Positions 1 to 10,087 of a stretch of DNA of 64,000 nt are shown piece by piece. Below the pieces are notes generated by a model. The model ran no database searches. It had not been told where the DNA came from and saw nothing but the letters and a program-made list of their open reading frames with translations. Source of the stretch: Gonatopus flavifemur (Eukaryota > Arthropoda > Insecta > Hymenoptera > Dryinidae); assembly GCA_018340375.1 (NCBI GenBank), contig JAFFJZ010000006.1, positions 20,838,001 through 20,902,000 on the forward strand, in the 5' to 3' direction. A program made the translations under genes and the position numbers. Positions within the stretch are counted from its first letter, which is position 1; every line of letters starts with the position of its first letter.

Positions 1-1329
1 ATATGTCTCTAGTTTTTTTTTTTCTAAATTTTTGAAGTTTTTGGAAAATTCATATGTTTTTTCCAATATGATATGTGAAAAAGTGTTTGAAAATTCGAAA
101 TTTTTTCTTCAATAGTCAGAAAAATTTATCATAGTTGTGTTGAAAAAATTGAATTAAAAGAATTGAATGCGTGGTGTTTTTTTGTATTCCACTATCATGG
201 ATGGGCGGCATCAATTACTTTTCGTTCGTGAAGTACATTAGAATTTTGTGCCCAAAATCTCTGTTTTACGGAGGTGGAAAAGTATAACGAGTAACTGAGG
301 TTGCCCATCTGCGTCCGCTATTTCGCCTATTTCTAATATGTAGGGTCTATATATCATAAGCCCATGGGCCGCCGCCCATCCATCGATTGAATTTTGTAGA
401 GAGATTTTGGGAAACTCTGGATCAAAGCCAGTCAAATCTGTGGGGAACCGTCCGGTTTCTAGAAAATTACTGAGAATTTCGATTTCTAGGAGGCCAAGCT
501 TCACGTTTGACCGATATGAGATACCGATATCCCGAATAACAAATAATTGTTGGATTCAATGATTCTATTGATGTTTTTACTATCATATTCTATTAAAATG
601 AACAATTACATTCATTATTAATTGATAAATGTTTGTTCGCTGTTTAAATTATATAATTGAGGAATTTGTGCATTTACCTAAATTATTGAGAGGTGGACAA
701 CTTATCAACTATTTCAATGTAAAGTCCCTGGTTTTTTCATTTTATTACCAATTTAGAAATGTTCTACAAAGTGGTGGGAATATCACGCTCATAGTGCCAG
801 ATTCGATAGAAGTTTAATGGTAACACTGGTTGAAGCGCCGATGCATAGTTATGACACCCGTTCGTTTACTTTCACTTGCCAGGCGCGCGGTAGCGCCGCG
901 GAGCTCCTGGTGTCCAGCAGCAGAACCAGTCGTTGAGGGCGGATACGCGTGTGCGATTGCTTCTTTCCCATGGCGGAGACTAACAAAACTCATCTCATAC
1001 TCTCAATTATGCTGTACGCGGCTTGACAACGAGATGTCGCTACGGGTGTTTTTGTCCATTGAACTGACGGATCCCGTCACAAATGTACTATTATTATGTG
1101 ATGAGTTTTTATTCATTTCAGAATCGGTTTGCAACCAACGTTGAAATTTCCTCGCAAATTCCATTAGTTTAATCGAACAAAGCTGTGTCTTGAGGATAAC
1201 TTGTGCAAAAATCAAAATAAGGTGGATAATATACTAATTTTTGAGAAAATCTAAAAATATTTCCTAGTGTCTCATAAAACGGTTTATATTTTTGTTAAAT
1301 GAAAAAAGAATGAAAAATTAATGATACAC
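1..1329. other. AT-rich flank, no gene recognised
   Basis: No open frame here looks like a conserved protein. About 850-970 is a locally GC-rich patch (GCGCGCGGTAGCGCCGCGG) inside otherwise AT-rich DNA. It may be a fragment of a repeat, but I see no partner for it in the window. Confidence 0.4.
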
Positions 1330-1602
1330 TCTCTGAATTTCTTGAAGTGAAAAATTCACTCTTGCAGTGAAAATACTGCGAGTCCAGGTGGAGTGGTTTT
1401 CCACTCCCAAAGAGTGACTTTTCACTCCATAAGAGTGGATTCTTACCCCAACAAAGTGAAAGTTCAACTCGGTTTAAAGAGTGAACTTTCACCTTTTCAT
1501 AAAAGGGAAATCTTCACTCCTATGGAGTGGAACCTCACTGTTGTTGGACTTGCACTATTTTCACCCTCTGGGAGTGGATTTTCACCCCAAGAAATTTAAA
1601 GA
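1330..1602. repeat. Foldback repeat built from TTCACTC/GAGTGAA words
   Basis: The ends are inverted (CTCTGAATTTCTTGAAGTGA at the left; its imperfect complement CCCCAAGAAATTTAAAGAG at the right). The interior is a run of about a dozen short GAGTGAA/TTCACTC words in both orientations. A related copy starts near 63785 and runs to the window edge. The open frames crossing it (for example 1393-1599) are products of the repeat and not genes. Confidence 0.65.
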
Positions 1603-4279
1603 GCATAATAGAAGTTGAGAAAAAAAAAAACTTTTGAGAAGTCGTGCGCGGAATTTTACTAGTTACTTTCTAAAATTCATCAATTGCTCTCAATATTTCA
1701 GCTTTGTTGTAGGAAAATTCCACAAAAACCCGAACCGTTTCAATATCAACTAACAAACTGAGAAATATTCTCAGATTCTTATGAAAAATTACTTTCGTTC
1801 TGACTGGAATTTTTCTCATTTCATGCAAAATGCTGTCACGTGAAAGACACTGTACCTCGTGATTTTAAAAGAAAAGTTAATTCAGTGTTTGAAAAAATCG
1901 GACTTTATAAGATTGTGGTAGTAAATTTCAGTTCAAACATTCAAAAAAGAAGTTGAAAAATAGAACTCACGATTCTGATTATCGATTTTACATTTTCTGA
2001 GGAAACGAAGTGCAGAATGAATGCTTTTCCAATTTTCATCAAGTCTTATTGAATCGATGAGAAAAATCACAAATCCTACAGCTCTTGAAAATCCGATGGT
2101 AATTATTCATTTCCTAGTAGTTCTTTTCCTTGTCGATATTTTCTCCGATGAAAAACCTTTGAATCGAAACTGAAATACAGAAAACACGATAAAATGTGTG
2201 AAAACTTTCAAAAGAATCTTCTCGGAATTAACAACTCCACGCTGAAGAGAATTTTACATTCATTAAAAACTTGTTGATGATGAATATTCCCATTGAAATT
2301 TCAGACACGTTTTTCTTAATTAAAAACAAATTCATAAATCTCTGATGATCGGTCTCCCATCCAGGGACAATCATTTCACTCGTTTCATCCCCCTCCCATC
2401 TCTACGATGTTGATCAATGATGTACTCAAGATATATTCATTTTCTTTCCCACCCTTCCATCGCTCATTTCGATTCAAGACACCCCTTATATCATTATCAT
2501 CGGGTTCACGTTCAACACAATGTTGCGTTTGAATAATTCAAAGTGATGAGTACACCTTGAAGCGATGCGGAAAGAGCATGAACTTGCATGCATTAGTTAC
2601 CACGTTCCGCACGTGTAAGACTTTGAATAGTATTAACGAAAGTGTGAGAAAAGAACTCACACTTTGAAATTTATTTTTTCCTCACGCCTCATACTTTTAC
2701 CATCATCATCGTTACAATCGCTTCATCATCGTATTATCATATTGAAAGATGAAATTGAAAATTTACTACAGGAAATGTACCTATTTACGTAACAGAAAAA
2801 TACTAGATCTTAGAGGGAATGGAAAATGAACCAGAGAGGAATCATGGAAGTAGCAGCGGGTAATAGTAGTAGTCACGAATTCCTCGGAGAAACATTCGAA
2901 ACACAAGGGCGGAACCGAAACGAAACGAAACGCTTTTCCGGTTAATGTATGTAGATTATCTAGGATCGTAATACGCTCGGCTGCGCTGGCATCGCCGATA
3001 TTTACGATAATCCGAACGTGGATCCTGGGATTAATGGGAGAAATATATATAAACAAACTCAAAGAAGAACAGGGAGGAGAAGACGCGAAACATTCCGCGA
3101 CATTCTGTTCGCCGTTCGTATTGTTTCTCTCGAAATAAGAGTGAAATAGTATAGTATATTCCTGAAAAACGAGAAAAAGACTGGGCAATTTTGAATTCGG
3201 CAATATCCAAAAGTGCTTTTCTCAGTTGTTCTTCTTATTCTCTTCTTCTGAGAAAAATAAATCATGACACTTCATTTTTTCAATCTGTTTCTTTGAATTT
3301 CCTTATCTTCGTGCTCGCGCCTTCTATTAATATTCAATAAAGATTATAAATTCGATTGAACTTCCTTTCGGTATTCATCGTTCAATATTTCATTCACATG
3401 AACATTTTTCGAGGTAATGCTGGGTGCTCGTTGGAAATAAGAGAAATACAAAAGTAACGATGACCGTGAAGACATCCGCCAACTGCTGTAACTTCTCATC
3501 CAACTTTGTTAGAATATTTTGTTTGTTTGTTATAAAAACCGATTAAGGAGTTCCCATTTGTTCATTTTATCCGTTCAAATGTTTCATAAAAACTTTCTGT
3601 CGAAAGTTATAGGGGTTGGCCGACAGGTGAGGGAAGTCAGGGAATTCAAAACTGGTCAGGGAAATCAGGAAAAAGTCAGAGAATTCATTAGAAGGTCAGG
3701 GATTTTCCTGCCATAATTAACAGTTTCTTATTTACGTGGAGTATTGAAATAGTCACGAGTCACAATGGAATTTTTCATTTCACTAAACTTCTCAAGTCAT
3801 ATCCTTTATTTTCAGAGAAGTTTCACGCATTTTTCGATACAGATACTATAGATATTAGAAATAAAAAGTCAATTGAAACATGAAATGCAAATCTACTTAT
3901 TCGTAAATATGAAAAAGTAAATGCAATGGCAAATCGTCATGCTTTTATACCAAATTAATTTTATTATTCATAAAAGTTAGAATTATTTTTTATGAATTTT
4001 TCAATTCATTAACAATTCGTTCTCAAAATTTGGCTAATTTGGAAAATTCAACATTTGCATGGGGCAAAATAGATTATCATGGATATAAAAAATATTATAT
4101 CAGTTAGTATATTTTTTTATTACGCATGAGGACAAGCATCCAGATTATACCTCTTACTATCTAGATGCCAGTCAATAATAACTTTCAAGACATTTTATTA
4201 ACCATTAAAATCTGGTTTACTACTACAGTCAGAACTCTCTATCCACAGGGTGACTTGAAACGCCCGCAAACCCTCAAAG
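1603..4279. other. Intergenic, no gene recognised
   Basis: AT-rich, with no convincing coding signal in either strand. The longest frame (2781-3203, minus) lacks recognisable motifs and has a composition like read-through of non-coding DNA. A short GTCAGGGAA repeat at 3610-3715 is listed separately. Confidence 0.4.
3610..3715. repeat. GTCAGGGAA-type dispersed repeat, copy 1
   Basis: About 105 bp with five near-copies of GTCAGGGAA spaced 15-25 bp apart. The same word pattern recurs at 7855-7925, which also carries the following AACCCTGCC-like end. This is a dispersed repeat; the element class is unknown. Confidence 0.5.
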
Positions 4280-4443
4280 CAGTGATGCCAGAATGAAGGG
4301 CAAGGACCGTCGAAGCTACCCTCTCTCCGTCACACAAACGTACACAAAATTTGATTGTGTGCGTACCAGAAGAGGACCGCAGGGGAAATGTAAAGGAGAG
4401 AGGGTAGCCTCGACGGCCCTCGCCCCCCATTCTGGCATCACTG
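4280..4443. mobile_element. hAT-like MITE, CAGTGATGCCA ends
   Basis: A 164-bp non-autonomous element with inverted ends CAGTGATGCCAGAATG / CATTCTGGCATCACTG. The arms continue inward (CTACCCTCTCTCC / GGAGAGAGGGTAG), so nearly the whole element can fold back. Flanks CCTCAAAG and CTCTAAAA could be a decayed 8-bp target duplication. The same ends occur at 61078-61224 and 61230-61397, where the 8-bp duplication is clear. CAGTG ends plus an 8-bp duplication fit the hAT superfamily. Confidence 0.65.
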
Positions 4444-5764
4444 CTCTAAAAGGGCGGATTCCTGAGGAAAAACTGAAATATTTCTCCTTTAGCAAATTTT
4501 GATCCGGGTCTTAAATTTTGAATTACAAGGATTTATAGTTGACCAATCAGGAGCGCCCCTAGTATCCGCTGAGTGTGTGGGAGTGTGTGGGGATGTGTGA
4601 TGCACAAAATGAAGTTTATTCACGTGAAAATCGTGTTTGTTTGCAGAAAAAAATATCAGATGAAAAATTTCATGAGTCGCGCGACCGCCGTAGGGCTTGA
4701 AAATTTTCCAAAAAAATCATTTTTTCAAAAATCGTTTCATTCGACTCAGAAACGCCCAAAACATGGAATAAAATTGATTGGAGAAGCGCCGCGCGCTCGT
4801 AAGTCGCCAGTCATCACCTCGATTATTTCTAAGATCGCAACATTTTTCCAAGTCCGATGACCGGTGAGAAAAAATGAAAACATTGTCCCATGAACACGTT
4901 TATTGGAATAGGCACAAATCCATATCCTTTCCCATCAACATACACTCAGAGGGCTTCAACTGTATAGGATGATCCCAAATCACATTCTAATTAAGGACAA
5001 GTCCACTAGCATAATGGCGCTTCGATCGTGTTAAATCAACAGTATTTCAACAACAAATTATATGTGTTCGATATATAATTTGGCTTCAGAATTTCCCCTT
5101 CTCACACTTCATTGTTGAAATACTATTGATGTTTCAATATGAAGTTGAATTTTGAGGTTATCCTGCTACGCGAGGCCGCTATTCTGATTTTTAGTTCGCA
5201 TGAAAGTATACCGCTATGAGGGCGCGAAAGTCAGTCCAATTTCATTTTACTTTTATAACGTTGAGGTACATCCTCCTGCTCAAACTCCTACAGAACCACA
5301 ATTCAGAAAAAGTTCATAATCAATTCATTTTGAATCCATGCATTTACGCTGTATATGTAACTCTCTCTGTCCCTCCTCTTTTATTTTCCTTGATAGGACT
5401 AAGACAAAAGTTCGATATAAAAAAATAATCCGTCGTTCCCGAGCAGTGCGATATGGAGAGTTCCGAATGTAGTTAATAAATGGATATCGAAGGTTATGAG
5501 AAAATTTTTATAATACGATTTATACAATCCATTTCTCTCTCAGGGATGAATCTCTCAAGATTCATCCCTGAAAATATCTGAGTTTTTTTATGAATTCAAT
5601 TTCGAGGGAAAAAATTGCTCCCAGGTGGAGCCATCGATACGCTGGTATCCTGTTAAGAGCATTTCGTCTACACAGTTGGAAATTTTCTGTTACATTCAAC
5701 ACATTTCACATGTCCCAAATGGTCCACACAAATTTTTGTGTCGATTCAACATAACGTGTTTGTG
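4444..5764. other. Intergenic, no gene recognised
   Basis: No gene seen. A short hairpin occurs at about 5541-5570 (GGGATGAATCTCTCAAGATTCATCCC). Frames such as 4573-4860 show no protein motif. Confidence 0.4.
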
Positions 5765-6133
5765 CACGGAGAGAAAAAATTTGCTGACGCAGCAAATCGA
5801 GGTATTATATATAGAATAGCAAAATTTTTTGCTGACCTAGCTAAAAATTTGCTATAATAGCAATCGTCTTAGCTACGACAGAATTTTTTAGCTGTGGCAG
5901 CAAAAAATGTTTGCTCCGCCAGCAAATTTTCAGTATTATATACAGCATAGCAAACAAATTTTGCTGGGATAGCAAACATTTTTTGCTGCCACAGCCAAAA
6001 ATTCGCTGTTGCAGCTAACAAGATTGCTGGAACAGCAAATAGTTTGCTGTCACAGCAAAAAATTTGCTGCTCTGGCAAAAGGAACTCAGCAAAAGTAGAT
6101 TTCGCTGCCACAGCGAATTCCTTTTTCTCCGTG
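5765..6133 (+). mobile_element. Foldback element, family A, copy 1 (AGCAAA words)
   Basis: A 369-bp element with ends CACGGAGAGAAAA and TTTTTCTCCGTG, flanked by TG on both sides. The interior is a chain of AGCAAA/TTTGCTG words in both orientations, giving many possible hairpins. A full-length copy lies in the opposite orientation at 26219-26588, alignable end to end. No coding capacity; the minus-strand frame at 5869-6111 is repeat read-through. The short TA/TG flanks suggest a Tc1/mariner-like mobiliser, which is inference. Confidence 0.75.
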
Positions 6134-6816
6134 TGTTAGCTAGTAACTCAAGCTTGATGTGAATAATATGATATAAAAGAATACTGATTAAGTTTTAATT
6201 GGAATTTCCGATCGTGTAAATTCAACACATGAGTACTGTTAAATGAAATTAAAAATAAGTCCTGAATTAATAGTTGATAAATGTAGTTTATGAATGTTTT
6301 CACGTCAATTCAATGTGGAAAATCGCAGTTTTGTGTGTGTTAAAACAATGTATAAGAATAAATTGAGAAAAATAGTCTTCAATGAGAATTGAACACGGAT
6401 CGTCGAGACTGGACGTTGAAGCTCTATCACCCAACAAACACCCCTGGTTACTTGGATAGGGGTAGTTTCTGTGCGTATTTCAACTTGTACTCGATCTTCA
6501 AAGCCGAAACCAAAATGAATGAAAATGAATGAATAGTTTTCTCGACGAGTACCAAAGTTACACGTACGTGGAACTTTCATCAAAAAATATCTCCCATCAC
6601 TGGTGATCTTCCCTTGGTACTTGAGGATAACACAAATTTCATGTTGAATCTTGAGTTGCATAAAATTTATGTCATTTTAACACTTCTCTCCACTTGTTTG
6701 AATGATTTCACATTATAAATCAGTTGTGTTGATCACATGTTTGTGTTGAATATTTAACAAAAAATTCATGACACACGGATTTTTTAACAGATTTACACAA
6801 AATTTCCAACTGTGTA
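6134..6816. other. AT-rich intergenic, no gene
   Basis: No coding motif seen. On the minus strand about 6390-6445 ends in a degenerate tRNA B-box-like GTGTTCAATTCTC, which is too poor for a tRNA call. Confidence 0.35.
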
Positions 6817-7074
6817 CATTGTAAAGAAATAATCGGGATTTTCCTGTATGCAGCAACCGAAAAATTGCGATGATGGGATAGGAAATCAACTTCTGATACA
6901 TTTATATGAAATATGAAATTTACCATATATTTAACTGAAAATTCCGAACTTTATGGGATTTCACCACCATTTTCCAATAAATTTCCGATTGAATCTGGAA
7001 AATTTCTAACGCGTGTATGTGTTAATTACTTCCGAACATTTATGTGAAGTTTTCCATAGAAATTTTTTACAGTG
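6817..7074. mobile_element. Foldback element, family D, copy 1
   Basis: Starts CATTGTAAAGAAATAATCGG and ends AATTTTTTACAGTG, with TA on both sides (6815-6816, 7075-7076). A diverged copy at 36716-36956 shares several blocks, including ATTTTCCTGTATRCAGCAA and GGGATTTTCACCACCATTT. The ends match the CACTGTAAAAA variant of the shared terminal sequence. Non-coding. Confidence 0.6.
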
Positions 7075-7372
7075 TAGTAATATGACTCTATGGAGCCTTC
7101 CGAAGTGGCTGATCCAAGGGATCGGATTAGCTTCTCAACCAATCAAACAATTTGAAAAATGATTCAGATCACCTAGATCAGCTGCTTCGAAAAGCTCTTA
7201 TGGGTTTTCTATGAATTCGCGAATAGTGCATCGGCTGTACATAAGAGTCCGTATGCAAAATTCTGTACATGCGATTTATCAACAATATATTAAGGGAGGG
7301 TTTAGATAGAAGTTGTTTCAACGAAAACAGTTGTTATTACCATAAGAAAGGAACTTTGAGAATTTTTTCGAC

Positions 7373-7702
7373 ATTGTCATTATTCATTTAAATCAATAAA
7401 AATTATGAACAAATAATGAAAATAAATTATAGAAAATATGCTATTCATACACTTGGATGTTCCTTCATGTTTTTTGGGTCGGAGAATCCAAATAATCAGT
7501 TATCGTTGGATTTTTATAAAGAATTTAATAATTTTCCATGACGCATGGACAATCCCGAGTTTTGCAAAAGAAACTGGATATTCTGATTCTCCGACCCAAA
7601 GAAAACATAAAGAAACATCAAAACGTATGAATAGCAATATTTTTATGACATATTTTCATTATTTCTTTATAATTTTCATTTATTTAAATGAATCATGACA
7701 AT
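7373..7702. repeat. Foldback repeat, arms about 140 bp
   Basis: The outer arms ATTGTCATTATTCATTTAAA and TTTAAATGAATCATGACAAT pair. Further in, TTTGGGTCGGAGAATCC pairs with GATTCTCCGACCCAAA near 7480 and 7590. The frame at 7438-7698 is produced by this inverted repeat. The terminus differs from the CACGGAG type. Confidence 0.6.
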
Positions 7703-7854
7703 TATTTATTATTGTTTTAGTTTCAAATGTTCACCTAAATGTTCAATGAATCTTTAATACACTATGGAAGTCCGTATTTTTGATTGAAATCCTATAATTC
7801 ACTTGCATAGTCACATAATTGACCTAATATATGGTTTTTTTTATGGCTTAAAAA

Positions 7855-7925
7855 AAAGTCAGGGAGAAAAAATTTGTCAGTCAGGAAAAGTCAGGGAATT
7901 TCAATCCGATTATTTTGTCGCAACC
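7855..7925. repeat. GTCAGGGAA-type dispersed repeat, copy 2
   Basis: Contains GTCAGGGAG, GTCAGGAAA and GTCAGGGAA within about 50 bp, matching 3610-3715. It directly abuts the left end of the palindromic transposon at 7935, which seems to have inserted into or beside it. Confidence 0.5.
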
Positions 7926-8534
7926 CTGCCGATGCACGGTGGGGCTGAACAAAAAAAACTTGAAAGTCGTGTCACTTTAGAAATTTTTGTAAATTCCGAT
8001 TCTACGTGATTTTCTGAGAGAAAAAATCCAAACTTTAAAATCGCCTATGGTGCCGTTTCCATTTTACGGCACATTTACTGTTTGTATTTTGCTGATTTCA
8101 ATGTATCTCACCAAGAAGTCCCAATATGTGGGGCATTCGTATGGCTTTTCATTTTAATTTCTTTTTTCACATAAATTACTGTTTGTGAACTGAATTTCAT
8201 CGCTTCGCAAGGATAATATGTTATTTCTAATAAATAATACATCTTTGTTCAAATTGAAAAATTGTCAATTTTTACGTTTTCTTCTCTACATTCCAGCTTT
8301 AAGTAGAAATCAAATGAGGAAATATTGTTTCAAGGTTGGACTATTGTACAAAAATGCCTACTTTATATACGAATTTCATTATGCAAATATTGAGTGATTT
8401 ATTAACGTTGGAAAATTCAAATTACAAAAACATCAATTCAATTGAAACTGAATAGAATTTATTTCTCAATATCTTCACAAAACATACATGAGAATTGAAG
8501 ATGATAAGTATCCACATTGATGAAAAAAACTGTT

Positions 8535-9102
8535 TTACAGATGATTACCATTGTAATCACAAATTGCTCTTAGGAGCTGTTGATTATAATGTTGGTTACT
8601 TGCATTTTCAACTTTATAGTGTGCCCAAGTTTTGAGGAAGTCAAAATGCACTGACTCCGTAGCTTGTTCGCTGTAGAACCCCAAGCCGTTTTCAATTTTC
8701 GAACAAAAATCTTCAATATGGAAAAAAACGGCATGAACTTTCGGAGTCGTTGAAATCCCTAAATTCAGGTAGCTTTTCTTGAAAATCTGAATTTTTTCTT
8801 CATATCCGGGATTCAATTTGTTGCCAAAACAATCTTCAACAACCTCATTGAATTTGCTCAAGGTGTCAACATGCTTCAAAGGTCTCAAGTCCTTTTTTCG
8901 CTCGGAGAATATCGAGGTTTTTGAGAAGAGTCTTGCAATCATTTCCATTGAATCCAGAACCAGCATGAGTGTTATCGCGTTTTACACTACATTCTTTAAG
9001 CCGATCATTAGTGATTTTTTCGCATTCTGCAGACATTTTATCGACGACTGTATTTACAACGCCGAGCATCGAGTGAAGCTCAGGTGGGGGAATGACGCTC
9101 AA
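8535..9102 (-). pseudogene. Transposon-encoded protein, C-terminal part, frameshifted
   Basis: Minus-strand reading gives a conserved-looking protein split over two frames. The upstream part (9102 to about 8900) contains PPPELHSMLGVVN and FNGNDCKTLLKNLDILR. The downstream part (about 8910 to 8535) contains FNEVVEDCFG, TPKVHAVFFHIEDFC and GFYSEQATESVHFDF and ends YNGNHL-stop. The frames must join by a shift around 8900-8915. The KVHAVFFH...SEQ..ESVH.DF layout is one I associate with unclassified insect and other invertebrate transposon proteins; I cannot name the superfamily. No complete N-terminus is visible, so this is a broken remnant. Confidence 0.55.
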
Positions 9103-9219
9103 AATCTTAGTATTCTCACTGAAGTTACTAGAAAAAATTGGTACATGAATGCAACTTTTGAAATCCCTTGAATGTTTCTTGTCAGCTCCTTGCTCTAACC
9201 ATTCATTATAATTATGATA

Positions 9220-9487
9220 TGAAGAAAAAATTCAGGTTTTCAAGAAAAGCTACCTGAATTTAGGGATTTCAACGACTCCGAAAGTTCATGCCGTTCTTTT
9301 CCACATTAAAGATTTTTGTTCGAAAATTGAAAACGGCTTGGAGTTCTATAGCGAACAAGCTATGGAGTCAGTGCATTTTGACTTCCTCAAAACTTGGGCA
9401 CACTATAAAGTTAAAAATGCAAGGAACCAACATTATAATCAACAGCTCCTAAGAGCAATTTGTGATTACAATGGTAATCATCTGTAA
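9220..9487 (+). pseudogene. Second, inverted copy of the transposon protein C-terminus
   Basis: Plus-strand reading repeats the left-arm protein from the FKKSYLNLGI segment to the stop at 9485-9487, with few changes (for example AVLFH for AVFFH and EFYSEQ for GFYSEQ). It has no start or upstream domain, because the duplication covers only one end of the element. It is the right-arm partner of 8535-8811. The low divergence suggests a recent duplication or conversion between the arms. Confidence 0.6.
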
Positions 9488-10087
9488 AATAGTTTTTTTC
9501 ATCAATGTGGATACTTATCATCTTCAATTCTCATGTATGTTTTGTGAAGATATTGAGAAATAAATTCTATTCAGTTTCAATTGAATTGATGTTTTTGTAA
9601 TTTGAATTTTCCAACGTTAATAAATCACTCAATATTTGCATAATGAAATTCGTATATAAAGTAGGCATTTTTGTACAATAGTCCAACCTTGAAACAATAT
9701 TTCCTCATTTGATTTCTACTTAAAGCTGGAATGTAGAGAAGAAAACGTAAAAATTGACAATTTTTCAATTTGAACAAAGATGTATTATTTATTAGAAATA
9801 ACATATTATCCTTGCGAAGCGATGAAATTCAGTTTACAAACAGTAATTTATGTGCAAAAAGAAATTAAAATGAAAAGCCATACGAATGCCCCACATATTA
9901 GGACTTCTTGGTGAGGTACATTGAAATAAGCAAAATACAAACAGTAAATGTGCCGTAAAATGGAAACGGCACCATAGGCGATTTGAAAGTTTGGATTTTT
10001 TCTCTCAGAAAATCACGTAGAATCGGAATTTACAAAAATTTCTGAAGTGACACGACTTTCGAGTTTTTTTTGTTCAGCCCCACCGTG

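Larger units (their letters stand above)
7935..10087. mobile_element. Palindromic DNA transposon with two inverted arms of about 870 bp
   Basis: The ends are CACGGTGGGGCTGAAC and GTTCAGCCCCACCGTG. They are flanked by the direct repeat GATG (7931-7934 and 10088-10091), a likely 4-bp target duplication. The left arm (about 7935-8800) and right arm (about 9220-10087) are near-identical reverse complements. Each carries the same C-terminal coding segment, reading outward (minus in the left arm, plus in the right). A unique loop of about 420 bp carries more of the same frame, on the minus strand only. This looks like a transposon in which one end was duplicated head to head. The superfamily is not identified. 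Confidence 0.75.

Noticed and set aside
2781..3203. 140-codon open frame on the minus strand
   Set aside because: No motif, low-complexity composition, and an overlapping frame of similar quality; likely chance.
5765..6133. CRISPR-like array, because of the repeated AGCAAA words
   Set aside because: Spacing is irregular, words occur in both orientations, the whole block is duplicated at 26219-26588, and the genome is eukaryotic.
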